A stretch of 6,596 nt of DNA from Geobacter sp. UBA1603 (lineage in GTDB: Bacteria > Desulfobacterota > Desulfuromonadia > Geobacterales > Pseudopelobacteraceae): NCBI GenBank assembly GCA_002322035.1, contig DCNF01000040.1, positions 7,236 to 13,831 on the forward strand, read 5' to 3'. Both the position numbers and the translations under genes were made by a program. The notes under the pieces were generated by a model. The model was not told where the DNA came from. It did not search any database and worked only from the letters and a program-made list of their open reading frames with translations. How positions within the stretch are numbered: position 1 is the stretch's first letter; every line of letters starts with the position of its first letter. Below are positions 1-6,105 of this stretch, in pieces.

Positions 1-22
1 AAATACCTTGCGGAGAAAACGT

Positions 23-50
23 AAAAAAGCCGTCAACCGACGGCTTTTTT
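23..50 (-). terminator. Intrinsic terminator of the mltD-TPR operon, probably bidirectional
   Basis: A perfect 6-bp GC-rich stem (29-34 GCCGTC with 39-44 GACGGC) closes on a four-base AACC loop and is flanked by six A on the left and six T on the right. Read on either strand this is a hairpin followed by a U tract. It lies 37 bases past the stop codon of the minus-strand TPR gene, so it should end that transcript. The T run on the plus strand means it could also end a gene entering from left of the window, whose coding end is not visible in bases 1-22. Confidence 0.9.
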
Positions 51-87
51 CAATTCTGAAGAACAGGTTTCGGGTTGCTCGCGGTAC

Positions 88-819
88 TTACCTCCTGACG
101 GTTACGCGCCGCTGCATGCGGCCACCCATGGCGGCCATGTGGTGTTTCTGGATGGCGGCCACGCTTTCCAGGTGGAACTGAAACCACATGTCTCCGTAGC
201 TTCTCATCTTCATTTTTCGCCCCTGCGCAAGGTTTTCCAGGTTTTCCTGAAGCGGCTGATCGCCCGGGTTTTTCTTGAGCCCCTTTTCGAGCACTTCTTT
301 CGCTTTTGACGTATCCCCGCATTCGTTCAGGCAGTAAGCGTACAGGTTCCAGAGCAGCGGCTCCTTGCTGGTCCACCGCAGTGTGTTGTCGAAGGTGGCA
401 ATCATCTTGTCCTTCTTCTGGCGCTTCATGTAGCAGATTGCCAGCATCCCCATGGCCACCCAGTTTTTGAAGAAGGCTTTCTCCAGGTGGGGGAAGGCAT
501 TGGAGAAGTCGCGCTTCATGTAGTAGATCATGCCGATCTGCGATTCGAGCTGCCCTTCGACGTAGAACTGCCACTTGGAATATTTGAGCGCATCCTTCAG
601 CTCGCGGATCGCCTTTTCAAAGCGCTGGGCCTGCAGGTCCTTGCCGGCCGTCTCGCTGGCGACCATGACCTTGTTCATGACCCGTTTCGACAGGAAAACA
701 AACAGTCCGGCGAAAACGGCCAGGCCGATCATGGCCGAGCCCCAGACAGGGACGTTGATCAGGGTAAATATCAGGGCGCTGCCAAGGGCAGCACCCAGTG
801 AAATAAGCAGGTTGTACAT
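88..819 (-). CDS. TPR-like inner-membrane protein, function unknown
   Basis: A 243-residue protein. Two hydrophobic segments at about residues 4-21 and 27-44 look like a membrane hairpin anchor. Residues 60-200 are helical and TPR-like: pairs of amphipathic helices with small and aromatic residues at repeat-like spacing, including a 'LWNLYAYCLNECGD' stretch and the best repeat near residues 155-188. The last 40 residues are rich in Met, His and Arg (tail ending RRVTVRR). The ATG at 819 is chosen because AAAGGA lies 8 bases upstream; a TTG at 849 would also be in frame but is less convincing. It is second in an operon, 44 bases after the mltD stop, with a terminator directly behind. TPR proteins usually scaffold protein partners; a link to the transglycosylase is inferred from the operon only. 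I do not recognise a named family. Confidence 0.85.
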   Translation of the reverse strand: MYNLLISLGAALGSALIFTLINVPVWGSAMIGLAVFAGLFVFLSKRVMNKVMVASETAGKDLQAQRFEKAIRELKDALKYSKWQFYVEGQLESQIGMIYYMKRDFSNAFPHLEKAFFKNWVAMGMLAICYMKRQKKDKMIATFDNTLRWTSKEPLLWNLYAYCLNECGDTSKAKEVLEKGLKKNPGDQPLQENLENLAQGRKMKMRSYGDMWFQFHLESVAAIQKHHMAAMGGRMQRRVTVRR

Positions 820-863
820 CGGGTGATTCCTTTCATGGTGTTGATGCAATGGTTATGGTGCGG

Positions 864-2339
864 TTATCCTTTTGTTCCGGCGCTGGTCAGCTTTCCGTCT
901 TTTTCGGAAAATTTGGCAATGATGATCCGCCGGCCCGGTTTGAGGGCCATGGTGCCTTTAAGGTTGTTCCAGGCTGACAAGAGAGCTGTGGAGACGTTGA
1001 AACGCCGGGCCAGACCATTAAGCGTATCGCCTTTTTTGATGGTGTAATACCGGGCGTAGTTGCCTTTATGCGGGGTAGAGACCGTTGCCGAACGTCCCTC
1101 GCTGCCGAAGTCGACAGTCTGTCGCACCGGCACCACGAGGCTGCGGCCGGCGATCCGGCTTTTTTTGGAAAGCCCGTTCAACTCGGCGATGATTGCCGGA
1201 GTTGTGCCGAAGCGCCGGGCGACACCCTGGAGTGAATCCTTGCGGCGAGCCTGGTAGCGGGTGTAGAGCACCTTTTCGGTAAAGCGCTTTTCTTCAGGAA
1301 TCTGGGCATAGTCACGTTCGAACTGGGCTTTGGTCCCCTTGGGAATTTTCAGCTCGTAGTCGGGATAATTGGGTGGGGTGCACCAGTGGCGCAGGTCGGG
1401 GTTCAGTTCCCGGATTGATTCATAGGTCGTGCCGGTCAGGCGGGCGACCAGTTCCAGGTCGGTACGAGAGGGAATGGTAACCACGTCGTACTCCAAGGGT
1501 GGCAGGTAGGCCACATCGGAGAAGCCGTAGCGTGCCGGGTCTTTGGCGATGATCGCCGCGGCCAGCAATTTGGGGACATATTCCTTGGTCTCCCGTTTGA
1601 GGTACGATCCGCGGGAGATCTCCCAGAAATCGCTTGTGTTGTACATGGTGATGGCCCGCAGGATCTTGTTTTCACCGGCATTGTAGCCAGCCGCCGCCAG
1701 ATACCAGTCACCTTTGAACATCCCGTAGAGCTCTTTCAGGTAGAGAGCCGCCGCCGTTGTTGCCTTGACCGGGTCTTTGCGTTCGTCGACCCACTGGTCG
1801 ATGCGCAGGGAGTAGCGCCGCCCGGTGTCGGAGATGAACTGCCAGGGGCCGACTGCATTGGCCCATGAACGGGCGTGCAGGTGGAACCCGCTCTCGATCA
1901 TGGCCACATACACAAGATCTTCCGGCATCCCCTCGCGCTTGAGGATCTCTTTCATCATCGGCAGGTAACGCGAAGAGCGGGAGAGCCAGCGGTCGAAGGA
2001 TGCCTTGCCTCTGGTCTGGAAATAATAGAGGAAGTATTCAACCTTGCTGTTCAGCGTCAGTGGTATGTCTGAAATCGGGAGGTCTGCATCGGGCAGGGCC
2101 AGTTCGGTGTCGTCGCTGCGCAGGTCATGCAGCTCCTCCAGGGTGAACAGCGGATTTGATGCGGTTGTGCTTTCGGCGCCGGGGAGGTCGGCCGGGGTTG
2201 CCACCCCGTCGTATTCTGACACCGCAAGGGCCGGGGCGGTCGGCCGGGCCAGCTCATTCAGCAGGGCCTGTGCCGGCTCGGCTGAAACTGCCGGCTGAGC
2301 GGTAATCAGGAGTGCTATGAGAAAAAAGATGAATTTCAT
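864..2339 (-). CDS. mltD: Secreted LysM lytic murein transglycosylase, MltD type
   Basis: A 491-residue periplasmic enzyme that cleaves the MurNAc-GlcNAc bond of peptidoglycan, leaving 1,6-anhydro ends. Residues 1-20 form a signal peptide (MKFIFFLIALLITAQPAVSA). The GH23 SLT domain covers about 105-270: the catalytic Glu is E149 in MIESGF, followed by GPWQF (164-168), AAGYNAGEN (216-224) and YVPKLLAA (254-261). A degenerate LysM-like stretch spans about 284-333, and two clear LysM peptidoglycan-binding domains span about 355-405 and 429-477. E. coli MltD is a lipoprotein; here the signal peptide has no Cys, so the protein is probably released into the periplasm. The ATG at 2339 is preferred over an upstream in-frame ATG at 2390 because AGGA lies 6 bases before it, the signal peptide begins there, and the promoter lies between the two starts. 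Full length for the family. Confidence 0.93.
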   Translation of the reverse strand: MKFIFFLIALLITAQPAVSAEPAQALLNELARPTAPALAVSEYDGVATPADLPGAESTTASNPLFTLEELHDLRSDDTELALPDADLPISDIPLTLNSKVEYFLYYFQTRGKASFDRWLSRSSRYLPMMKEILKREGMPEDLVYVAMIESGFHLHARSWANAVGPWQFISDTGRRYSLRIDQWVDERKDPVKATTAAALYLKELYGMFKGDWYLAAAGYNAGENKILRAITMYNTSDFWEISRGSYLKRETKEYVPKLLAAAIIAKDPARYGFSDVAYLPPLEYDVVTIPSRTDLELVARLTGTTYESIRELNPDLRHWCTPPNYPDYELKIPKGTKAQFERDYAQIPEEKRFTEKVLYTRYQARRKDSLQGVARRFGTTPAIIAELNGLSKKSRIAGRSLVVPVRQTVDFGSEGRSATVSTPHKGNYARYYTIKKGDTLNGLARRFNVSTALLSAWNNLKGTMALKPGRRIIIAKFSEKDGKLTSAGTKG

Positions 2340-2350
2340 CGACGATCCTG

Positions 2351-2380
2351 TACACAATCGAAAAGTTTTTGAAGTATAGT
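2351..2380 (+). promoter_or_regulatory. Possible ltaE promoter overlapping the mltD -10 box
   Basis: TATAGT at 2375-2380 matches five of six -10 consensus bases, and TACACA at 2351-2356 matches four of six -35 bases, with an 18-base spacer. The -10 overlaps the complement of the mltD -10 (2373-2378) in the string AGTATAGT. Transcription would start near 2387, leaving a leader of about 87 bases before the ltaE ATG. The -35 is weak, so this call is tentative. Confidence 0.45.
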
Positions 2381-2401
2381 AGAGCGTCATGGGAAAGTCA
2401 A
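2373..2401 (-). promoter_or_regulatory. Sigma-70 promoter for the mltD-TPR operon
   Basis: On the minus strand, TTGACT (complement of 2396-2401) and TATACT (complement of 2373-2378) are separated by exactly 17 bases, a near-consensus housekeeping promoter. The start of transcription would fall near 2366, giving a 5' leader of about 27 bases before the ATG at 2339. This also argues against the upstream ATG at 2390, which lies within the promoter. Confidence 0.8.
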
Positions 2402-2406
2402 TCGCA

Positions 2407-2456
2407 GGGGGAGGAATCAGTGTGTCATCGCTGCCGGTGCGGTGATAGGTTCCCCC
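2407..2456 (+). promoter_or_regulatory. Structured 5' leader of ltaE with an alternative start site
   Basis: An outer stem pairs GGGGGAG (2407-2413) with TTCCCCC (2450-2456), including one G-U. Inside it, 2425-2431 pairs with 2439-2445 (seven pairs, one G-U) around a seven-base loop. The outer stem covers a very strong Shine-Dalgarno-like GGGGGAGG (2407-2414), which sits 5 bases before an in-frame GTG at 2420. The GGAGGA used by the ATG at 2474 (2465-2470) stays outside the structure. I recognise no known riboswitch class here, and whether the fold is functional is inference. Confidence 0.35.
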
Positions 2457-2473
2457 GAAGCCGTGGAGGATCG

Positions 2474-3544
2474 ATGATTGCCGGAAACAGGCCGATAATC
2501 AACCGTCAGTTCGCAAGCGACAACTATGCCGGCGTCTGCCCAGAAGCCTGGCGGGCAATGGAGCAGGCCAATCGGGGGTTTGTCAGCTCATACGGGGATG
2601 ACCCGTGGACGGAGCGGGCCTGCAACGAGGTCCGCCGGTTTTTTGAAGCTGACTGCCAGGTCTTTTTCGTGTTTAACGGCACGGCGGCCAATTCGCTTGC
2701 GCTCGCCTCGCTCTGCCGTTCGTATCACAGTGTCATCTGCCATGATCTGGCGCATATCGAGACCGATGAATGCGGCGCCCCGGAGTTTTTTTCCAACGGA
2801 ACCAAGATCCTGCATACCCCCGGCCCCGGAGGGAAAATTGATCTGGCCGCCGTGGAGTGGGCCATCACGCGTCGCAGTGACATACACTACCCCAAACCGC
2901 GGGTTCTCAGCCTGACCCAGTCGACAGAGCTGGGGACGGTCTACCGTCCTGACGAGGTCCGTGCGGCCTGTGAACTGGCACATCACTACGGACTGCGTGT
3001 CCAGATGGACGGTGCCCGGTTTGCCAATGCAATAGCCGCGCTGGGCTGCAACCCGGCTGACGTCAGCTGGAAAGCCGGGATCGACGTGCTGTGCCTCGGG
3101 GGCGCCAAGAACGGTATGGCGGTAGGGGAGGCGGTCGTGTTTTTTGATTCGGCGCTATCCGAAGAATTTGAATACCGCTGCAAGCAGGCCGGGCAACTGG
3201 CATCCAAGATGCGTTTTCTCTCGGCACCCTGGGTCGGCATGCTGGAGAGCGGTGCACTGCTGGCGAATGCCCGGCACGCAAACGCCATGGCCCGCCTTCT
3301 GTCGCAATCATTGGCAGAAATCCCCGGCGTTTCGTTGCTGGTCCCGGTTGAGGCCAACGCAGTATTTGTGGAGCTGGATCCGGTTGCGGCAGAGCGGCTG
3401 CGGGAAGCGGGATGGTATTTCTATTCCTTTATCGGCACCGGCGGGGCGCGGTTCATGTGCTCGTGGCAGACAACGGAAGATGATGTGCTCAATCTGGCAG
3501 CGGCCGTCCGGCAGGCGGCGCAGAAAGGAGGCCATGATGGTTAA
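2474..3544 (+). CDS. ltaE: Low-specificity L-threonine aldolase (PLP enzyme)
   Basis: A 356-residue cytosolic fold-type I PLP enzyme that splits L-threonine or L-allo-threonine into glycine and acetaldehyde. The schiff-base lysine is K212 in LGGAKNGMAVGEA, and the PLP-ring Asp is D179 in QMDGARFANA. Other strongly conserved stretches are FASDNYAG (13-20), YGDDPWT (40-46), FNGTAANSLAL (67-77), HIETDECGAPEFF (94-106) and CKQAGQLASKMRFLSAPWVG (236-255). The sequence closely resembles, from memory, the Pseudomonas LtaE branch rather than the E. coli type. The ATG at 2474 is chosen because GGAGGA lies just upstream and the conserved region begins soon after. A GTG at 2420, also with a good ribosome binding site, would add 18 residues (a CHRCRC-containing stretch) that look unlike the family. 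The stop overlaps the next small gene. Confidence 0.94.
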   Translation: MIAGNRPIINRQFASDNYAGVCPEAWRAMEQANRGFVSSYGDDPWTERACNEVRRFFEADCQVFFVFNGTAANSLALASLCRSYHSVICHDLAHIETDECGAPEFFSNGTKILHTPGPGGKIDLAAVEWAITRRSDIHYPKPRVLSLTQSTELGTVYRPDEVRAACELAHHYGLRVQMDGARFANAIAALGCNPADVSWKAGIDVLCLGGAKNGMAVGEAVVFFDSALSEEFEYRCKQAGQLASKMRFLSAPWVGMLESGALLANARHANAMARLLSQSLAEIPGVSLLVPVEANAVFVELDPVAAERLREAGWYFYSFIGTGGARFMCSWQTTEDDVLNLAAAVRQAAQKGGHDG

Positions 3545-3695
3545 AACGGCTACATTTGAGGCGTTGCTTGAGGATGCCAGGCCCGACGGTGAGGGAGGCT
3601 ACGTGTTTACTCTTGAAGGCCGGACGTACCGCATCGCCGAAAAGGACGAAGTCCGAACGATCGCTGAAAAGCACGGTTACATCATCATTTACTGA
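3537..3695 (+). CDS. Small protein of 52 residues, translationally coupled to ltaE
   Basis: A 52-residue product running from MVKTATFEALLEDARP to KHGYIIIY. It begins inside the last codons of ltaE, overlapping by 8 bases. A near-perfect Shine-Dalgarno (AAAGGAGG, 3524-3531) ends 5 bases before the ATG at 3537; an adjacent ATG at 3534 would add one Met with a spacing that is too short. Alternating polar and hydrophobic residues (GGYVFTLEGRTYRIA, then a short charged helix, then GYIIIY) suggest a tiny mixed beta-alpha domain. There are no cysteines, no signal peptide and no membrane segment, so it is probably cytosolic. I do not recognise the family. The overlap predicts coupled translation with threonine aldolase, but a functional link is only inferred. 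Confidence 0.75.
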   Translation: MVKTATFEALLEDARPDGEGGYVFTLEGRTYRIAEKDEVRTIAEKHGYIIIY

Positions 3696-3713
3696 AAAAT
3701 GAGGGACATATCT

Positions 3714-4673
3714 ATGAGCTTTCAGCGAAATGCCTATTCGATTGTTGTAGCGGCCTGTTTTTGCTGGTGTGCGTTGTCGCTTCTCGTGTCATGCGGCGGC
3801 GGTGGTACGACTTCTCCTCAATCTCAAAGTCCGTCGCCGGTACCGCTTACTGCAACCGGGATTTTTCTTGATGCTCCCGTAGAGGGGCTGTCGTACAGTT
3901 CCGGAAGTATTTCAGGTCTGACCAACGCGGATGGGACCTTTACCTATGTGCCTGGCAGTCGCGTACTCTTTAAAATCGGAGATATTGAAATCGGAGATGC
4001 GCCCGGGAAAAGTGTTATTACCCCGGTTGATCTTGCCCGGTCCGTAAAAGGCCATGAAGGCGCCTATCTTGATGATGGTATTGCGCTCAATATCGTAAGA
4101 CTTTTGCTGGCCTTTAATTCGAGTGCTGATTCTTCAGTCAAAATCGTTATCGACCAAACGATTGCGAACTCCTTGAAAGGCAAGTCTCTTGTATTAAGCG
4201 ATAACGCAGCGGTTGAAGCGCTTGTTCGGTCGGTTAAACCGGGTGCTGTCGTCCCGGACAGCGCAGCGGCACAAACTCACCTGTCGAGTTCGCTGGGGAA
4301 GCTTTATGCAGGGACTTACCAGGGGACTTACAGCGGCAATGGGGGGGCAGGCCCTGTGAGCGGTCGCTGGAATATCACGATTGATACATCCCGAAGCCTT
4401 ACGGGAAAAATTCAAATCGATGAGGGCAATGGCCGGCTCACTGATTATTCATTGTATGGTGCGATCGACACGCAAGGGAAGGTATTATTCTCCGATGTAC
4501 CAGCCTTAACGCTTACGGACGCGCAAGGGCGAGTGTTTTTTTCCGACTCTCAGAATTTGGTCGGCGCTCTCCTATATTGTACTGGTCCTCTTGATGGGAG
4601 CACAGGCGCATTTTCTGCTGATTGCAGTAACTCTACGGGTTACCTTTCAATCACGTTCACGGGTGGGAAATAA
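3714..4673 (+). CDS. Outer-membrane-type lipoprotein with two beta-rich domains
   Basis: A 319-residue lipoprotein of unknown function. Residues 1-26 are a type II signal peptide ending in the lipobox LVSC, so Cys27 would be lipidated; Gly follows, not Asp, which favours the outer membrane. A Gly/Ser/Pro/Thr linker (28-46) leads to a domain at 47-165 with the pattern 'VEGLSY..GSISGLTNADGTFTYVPG..VLFKIGDIEIG', which I know from many envelope lipoproteins and adhesin-like proteins of proteobacteria and Geobacter relatives. Residues 198-319 form a second Gly-rich beta domain (YAGTYQGTYSG start) with C289 and C304 as a possible disulfide. The ATG at 3714 has GAGGG about 8 bases upstream; the in-frame ATG at 3699 has none. 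Hand counts of several 60-base lines give about 42-55% GC, against about 57-67% in ltaE, suggesting foreign origin or relaxed codon use. Confidence 0.82.
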   Translation: MSFQRNAYSIVVAACFCWCALSLLVSCGGGGTTSPQSQSPSPVPLTATGIFLDAPVEGLSYSSGSISGLTNADGTFTYVPGSRVLFKIGDIEIGDAPGKSVITPVDLARSVKGHEGAYLDDGIALNIVRLLLAFNSSADSSVKIVIDQTIANSLKGKSLVLSDNAAVEALVRSVKPGAVVPDSAAAQTHLSSSLGKLYAGTYQGTYSGNGGAGPVSGRWNITIDTSRSLTGKIQIDEGNGRLTDYSLYGAIDTQGKVLFSDVPALTLTDAQGRVFFSDSQNLVGALLYCTGPLDGSTGAFSADCSNSTGYLSITFTGGK

Positions 4674-4708
4674 AATCTGTAATTCAGTACGTTGTGAATT
4701 GGCACATC

Positions 4709-5944
4709 CTATCTGGGAATCGTCCGCAGGATGGCGCTGAACATCGGGGTCTGCTCGGACTGGGAAACAGAAATCACCATGTCGACCGGAACCATCTTGC
4801 CACAGACATCACGAACCTTCTGCCGGGTGGTGGTGCCGATCAGGTCGCTGCTGCCGGCACTGAAATAATCGTCAATCGCCTGGTGAAGGCGCTCCCGGTC
4901 TTCAATAAAATCAAAGATCGACAGGCCCAGCAGTTCCTTTTTTTCCATCCCGAACAGCCTCTCCGCCTTTTGGTTGGAGATGACGATCTTGCCGTCCGCC
5001 ATGAACGTCACAATCGGAGATTGGGCAATTTCAATAAAGTTCCGATAGCGTTCCTCCGATTCCCGGCGCTGGATCGTTTTACGCTCCAGCTCCGCCATCA
5101 ATTCGTTGAATGATGAGACCAGTTCTCCGACTTCATCGTCGGACTGTGCGGTAAGCCGCCGGGAAAAATCACCGGTGCGGGCGACGTCGGTGATCCCGCT
5201 TGACACCGCCTTGACCGGCAGAAGGATCGTGCGGCGGATGATCCAGGCGGTGAGGGCGATGAAAATCAGCAGCACGGCCCCTTCATAGTACAGCCCCGTT
5301 TTCAGGTTCGCGCCGATATCGCGGTAGAGTGCCTGCATCGGCACGGCCACCGATACGGCTCCGATTACCTCGCCAACCCGGTATCCGTAAGAAAAGTGCC
5401 CCTTCGGGAAACGCTTCCTGACGAAGTCAGGTGCCGATTCGTAGCTCCCGTGACAGGTCAGGCAGGACTCTTCGGCTGTCATCGTAATAAGATACCGGAG
5501 TGTCTTTCCTTCACCGGTTCGCCCTGGCGGTGCTCCATCAGCCACTTTCCAGACCTCCCGCGAGGCGCCGTGGCTGGCTTCCTTCAGGGTTTCTGCTTCA
5601 AAACTGTCGGGGCGGTTGTCCGGGTTCCTGTAGCGCAGCGAAACCTGGCGCACATAGAATTCTGACCCTTTCGTCAGTTGGCCGGCGATCTGACTGGCGG
5701 CCACCTGGGGTATCAGGGCGCCGCTCTGCTGCGGTTCGCGGGTGATCTGACGGGAGAGGTAGTCGCGGGTTTCGATGATCTGGCGCGAAATGGTGCGGGC
5801 GTTGTTTACGGCACTTTTCAGGATCAGTGCCTGCTCCCGGCGATAGCTGCTCAATGCGAGCGTAACGAAAAGTGCCAGCAGGAGCAGTGACGAAATGATG
5901 TTGAGCCTGGTTATGACGCCAGTCCTTGGGCGGATCAGTTTCAT
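4709..5944 (-). CDS. Membrane c-heme sensor: Tll0287-like domain, HAMP, PAS, no output domain
   Basis: A 411-residue inner-membrane sensor. TM1 is about residues 15-33, TM2 about 219-236. The periplasmic region between them matches the Tll0287-like (DUF3365) type: a helical N-terminal part (VNNARTISRQIIETRDYLSRQ) and the c-heme site C161-LTC-H165, followed by GHFSYGYRVGEVIGAVSVAVPM. A HAMP linker follows at 237-290 (LLPVKAVSSGITDVA...DDEVGELVSSFNEL), then a PAS domain at about 297-407 ending FSAILRTIPR. Such proteins normally continue into a histidine kinase, GGDEF or chemotaxis output; this one stops just where the 'ILRDITER' linker would begin. It may signal through a partner or be a truncated remnant. 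The heme suggests redox or gas (for example NO) sensing, as known for related Geobacter sensors. The ATG at 5944 has AAAGGGA 4 bases upstream. Confidence 0.9.
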   Translation of the reverse strand: MKLIRPRTGVITRLNIISSLLLLALFVTLALSSYRREQALILKSAVNNARTISRQIIETRDYLSRQITREPQQSGALIPQVAASQIAGQLTKGSEFYVRQVSLRYRNPDNRPDSFEAETLKEASHGASREVWKVADGAPPGRTGEGKTLRYLITMTAEESCLTCHGSYESAPDFVRKRFPKGHFSYGYRVGEVIGAVSVAVPMQALYRDIGANLKTGLYYEGAVLLIFIALTAWIIRRTILLPVKAVSSGITDVARTGDFSRRLTAQSDDEVGELVSSFNELMAELERKTIQRRESEERYRNFIEIAQSPIVTFMADGKIVISNQKAERLFGMEKKELLGLSIFDFIEDRERLHQAIDDYFSAGSSDLIGTTTRQKVRDVCGKMVPVDMVISVSQSEQTPMFSAILRTIPR

Positions 5945-5972
5945 GGTTTCCCTTTCGGTAGCGTGCAGAGGA

Positions 5973-6000
5973 ATTATAGCCGCTCCTGCCGTGTTGGCAA
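5973..6000 (-). promoter_or_regulatory. Sigma-70 promoter of the heme sensor gene
   Basis: On the minus strand, TTGCCA (complement of 5995-6000) and a perfect TATAAT (complement of 5973-5978) are 16 bases apart. Transcription would start near 5966, about 22 bases before the ATG at 5944, leaving room for the AAAGGGA ribosome binding site. Direct repeats lie around the -35 box. Confidence 0.78.
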
Positions 6001-6010
6001 GCCTGCCGTG
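5985..6010. repeat. Exact 9-bp direct repeat around the sensor -35 box
   Basis: CCTGCCGTG occurs at 5985-5993 and again at 6002-6010, a 17-base period. The first copy lies in the spacer of the sensor promoter and the second lies just upstream of its -35 hexamer (5995-6000), so the two copies bracket the box. The position suits an operator, but no regulator is recognised. Confidence 0.55.
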
Positions 6011-6017
6011 AAAGCGC

Positions 6018-6047
6018 TTGATTTCGCCGATTCAGATGGGCTATTTT
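6018..6047 (+). promoter_or_regulatory. Weak candidate promoter for the PBP1A gene
   Basis: TTGATT (6018-6023) and TATTTT (6042-6047) each match four of six sigma-70 consensus bases and are 18 bases apart. Transcription would start near 6054, about 50 bases before the ATG at 6106. It is the best plus-strand match I see in the divergent gap, but it is weak. Confidence 0.35.
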
Positions 6048-6063
6048 GCAGCAGTCGCCGTTG

Positions 6064-6090
6064 TCAGGCAGTCATGCGGTATTCAGGCAG
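6064..6090. repeat. Short direct repeat TCAGGCAG in the PBP1A leader
   Basis: TCAGGCAG occurs at 6064-6071 and 6083-6090, a 19-base period, just before the ribosome binding site of the PBP1A gene (AAGGA, 6093-6097). Its complement shares the core CTGCC with the 9-bp repeats around the sensor promoter. The repeat is short and may be chance. Confidence 0.35.
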
Positions 6091-6105
6091 AAAAGGATTG
6101 TGATT

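Noticed and set aside
50..574. Minus-strand open frame of 174 codons over the TPR gene and terminator
   Set aside because: It is a different frame of the real TPR gene on the same strand, is rich in Arg/Gly/Pro as expected of a shadow frame in GC-rich DNA, and has no recognisable domain.
2588..3357. Two minus-strand open frames (132 and 123 codons) opposite ltaE
   Set aside because: They are antisense shadows of a highly conserved threonine aldolase; their sequences follow its codon pattern and show no family signature.
4312..4333. Near-repeat GGGACTTAC twice within the lipoprotein gene
   Set aside because: It encodes the GTYQGTY motif and reflects the protein's repeated residues, not a mobile or regulatory repeat.
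4681..4700. AATTCA / TGAATT inverted repeat with an 8-base loop in the convergent gap
   Set aside because: The six-pair stem is AT-rich and has no following T tract, so it is too weak to call a terminator.
4694..5113. Plus-strand open frame of 139 codons opposite the sensor's PAS and HAMP region
   Set aside because: It is an antisense shadow of the sensor gene, which has clear domains on the minus strand.
5994..6010. Sigma-54-like GG...GC pattern (TGGCA followed by TGCC) upstream of the sensor gene
   Set aside because: The spacing between the GG and GC elements is two bases short of the strict requirement, and a good sigma-70 promoter already occupies the site.
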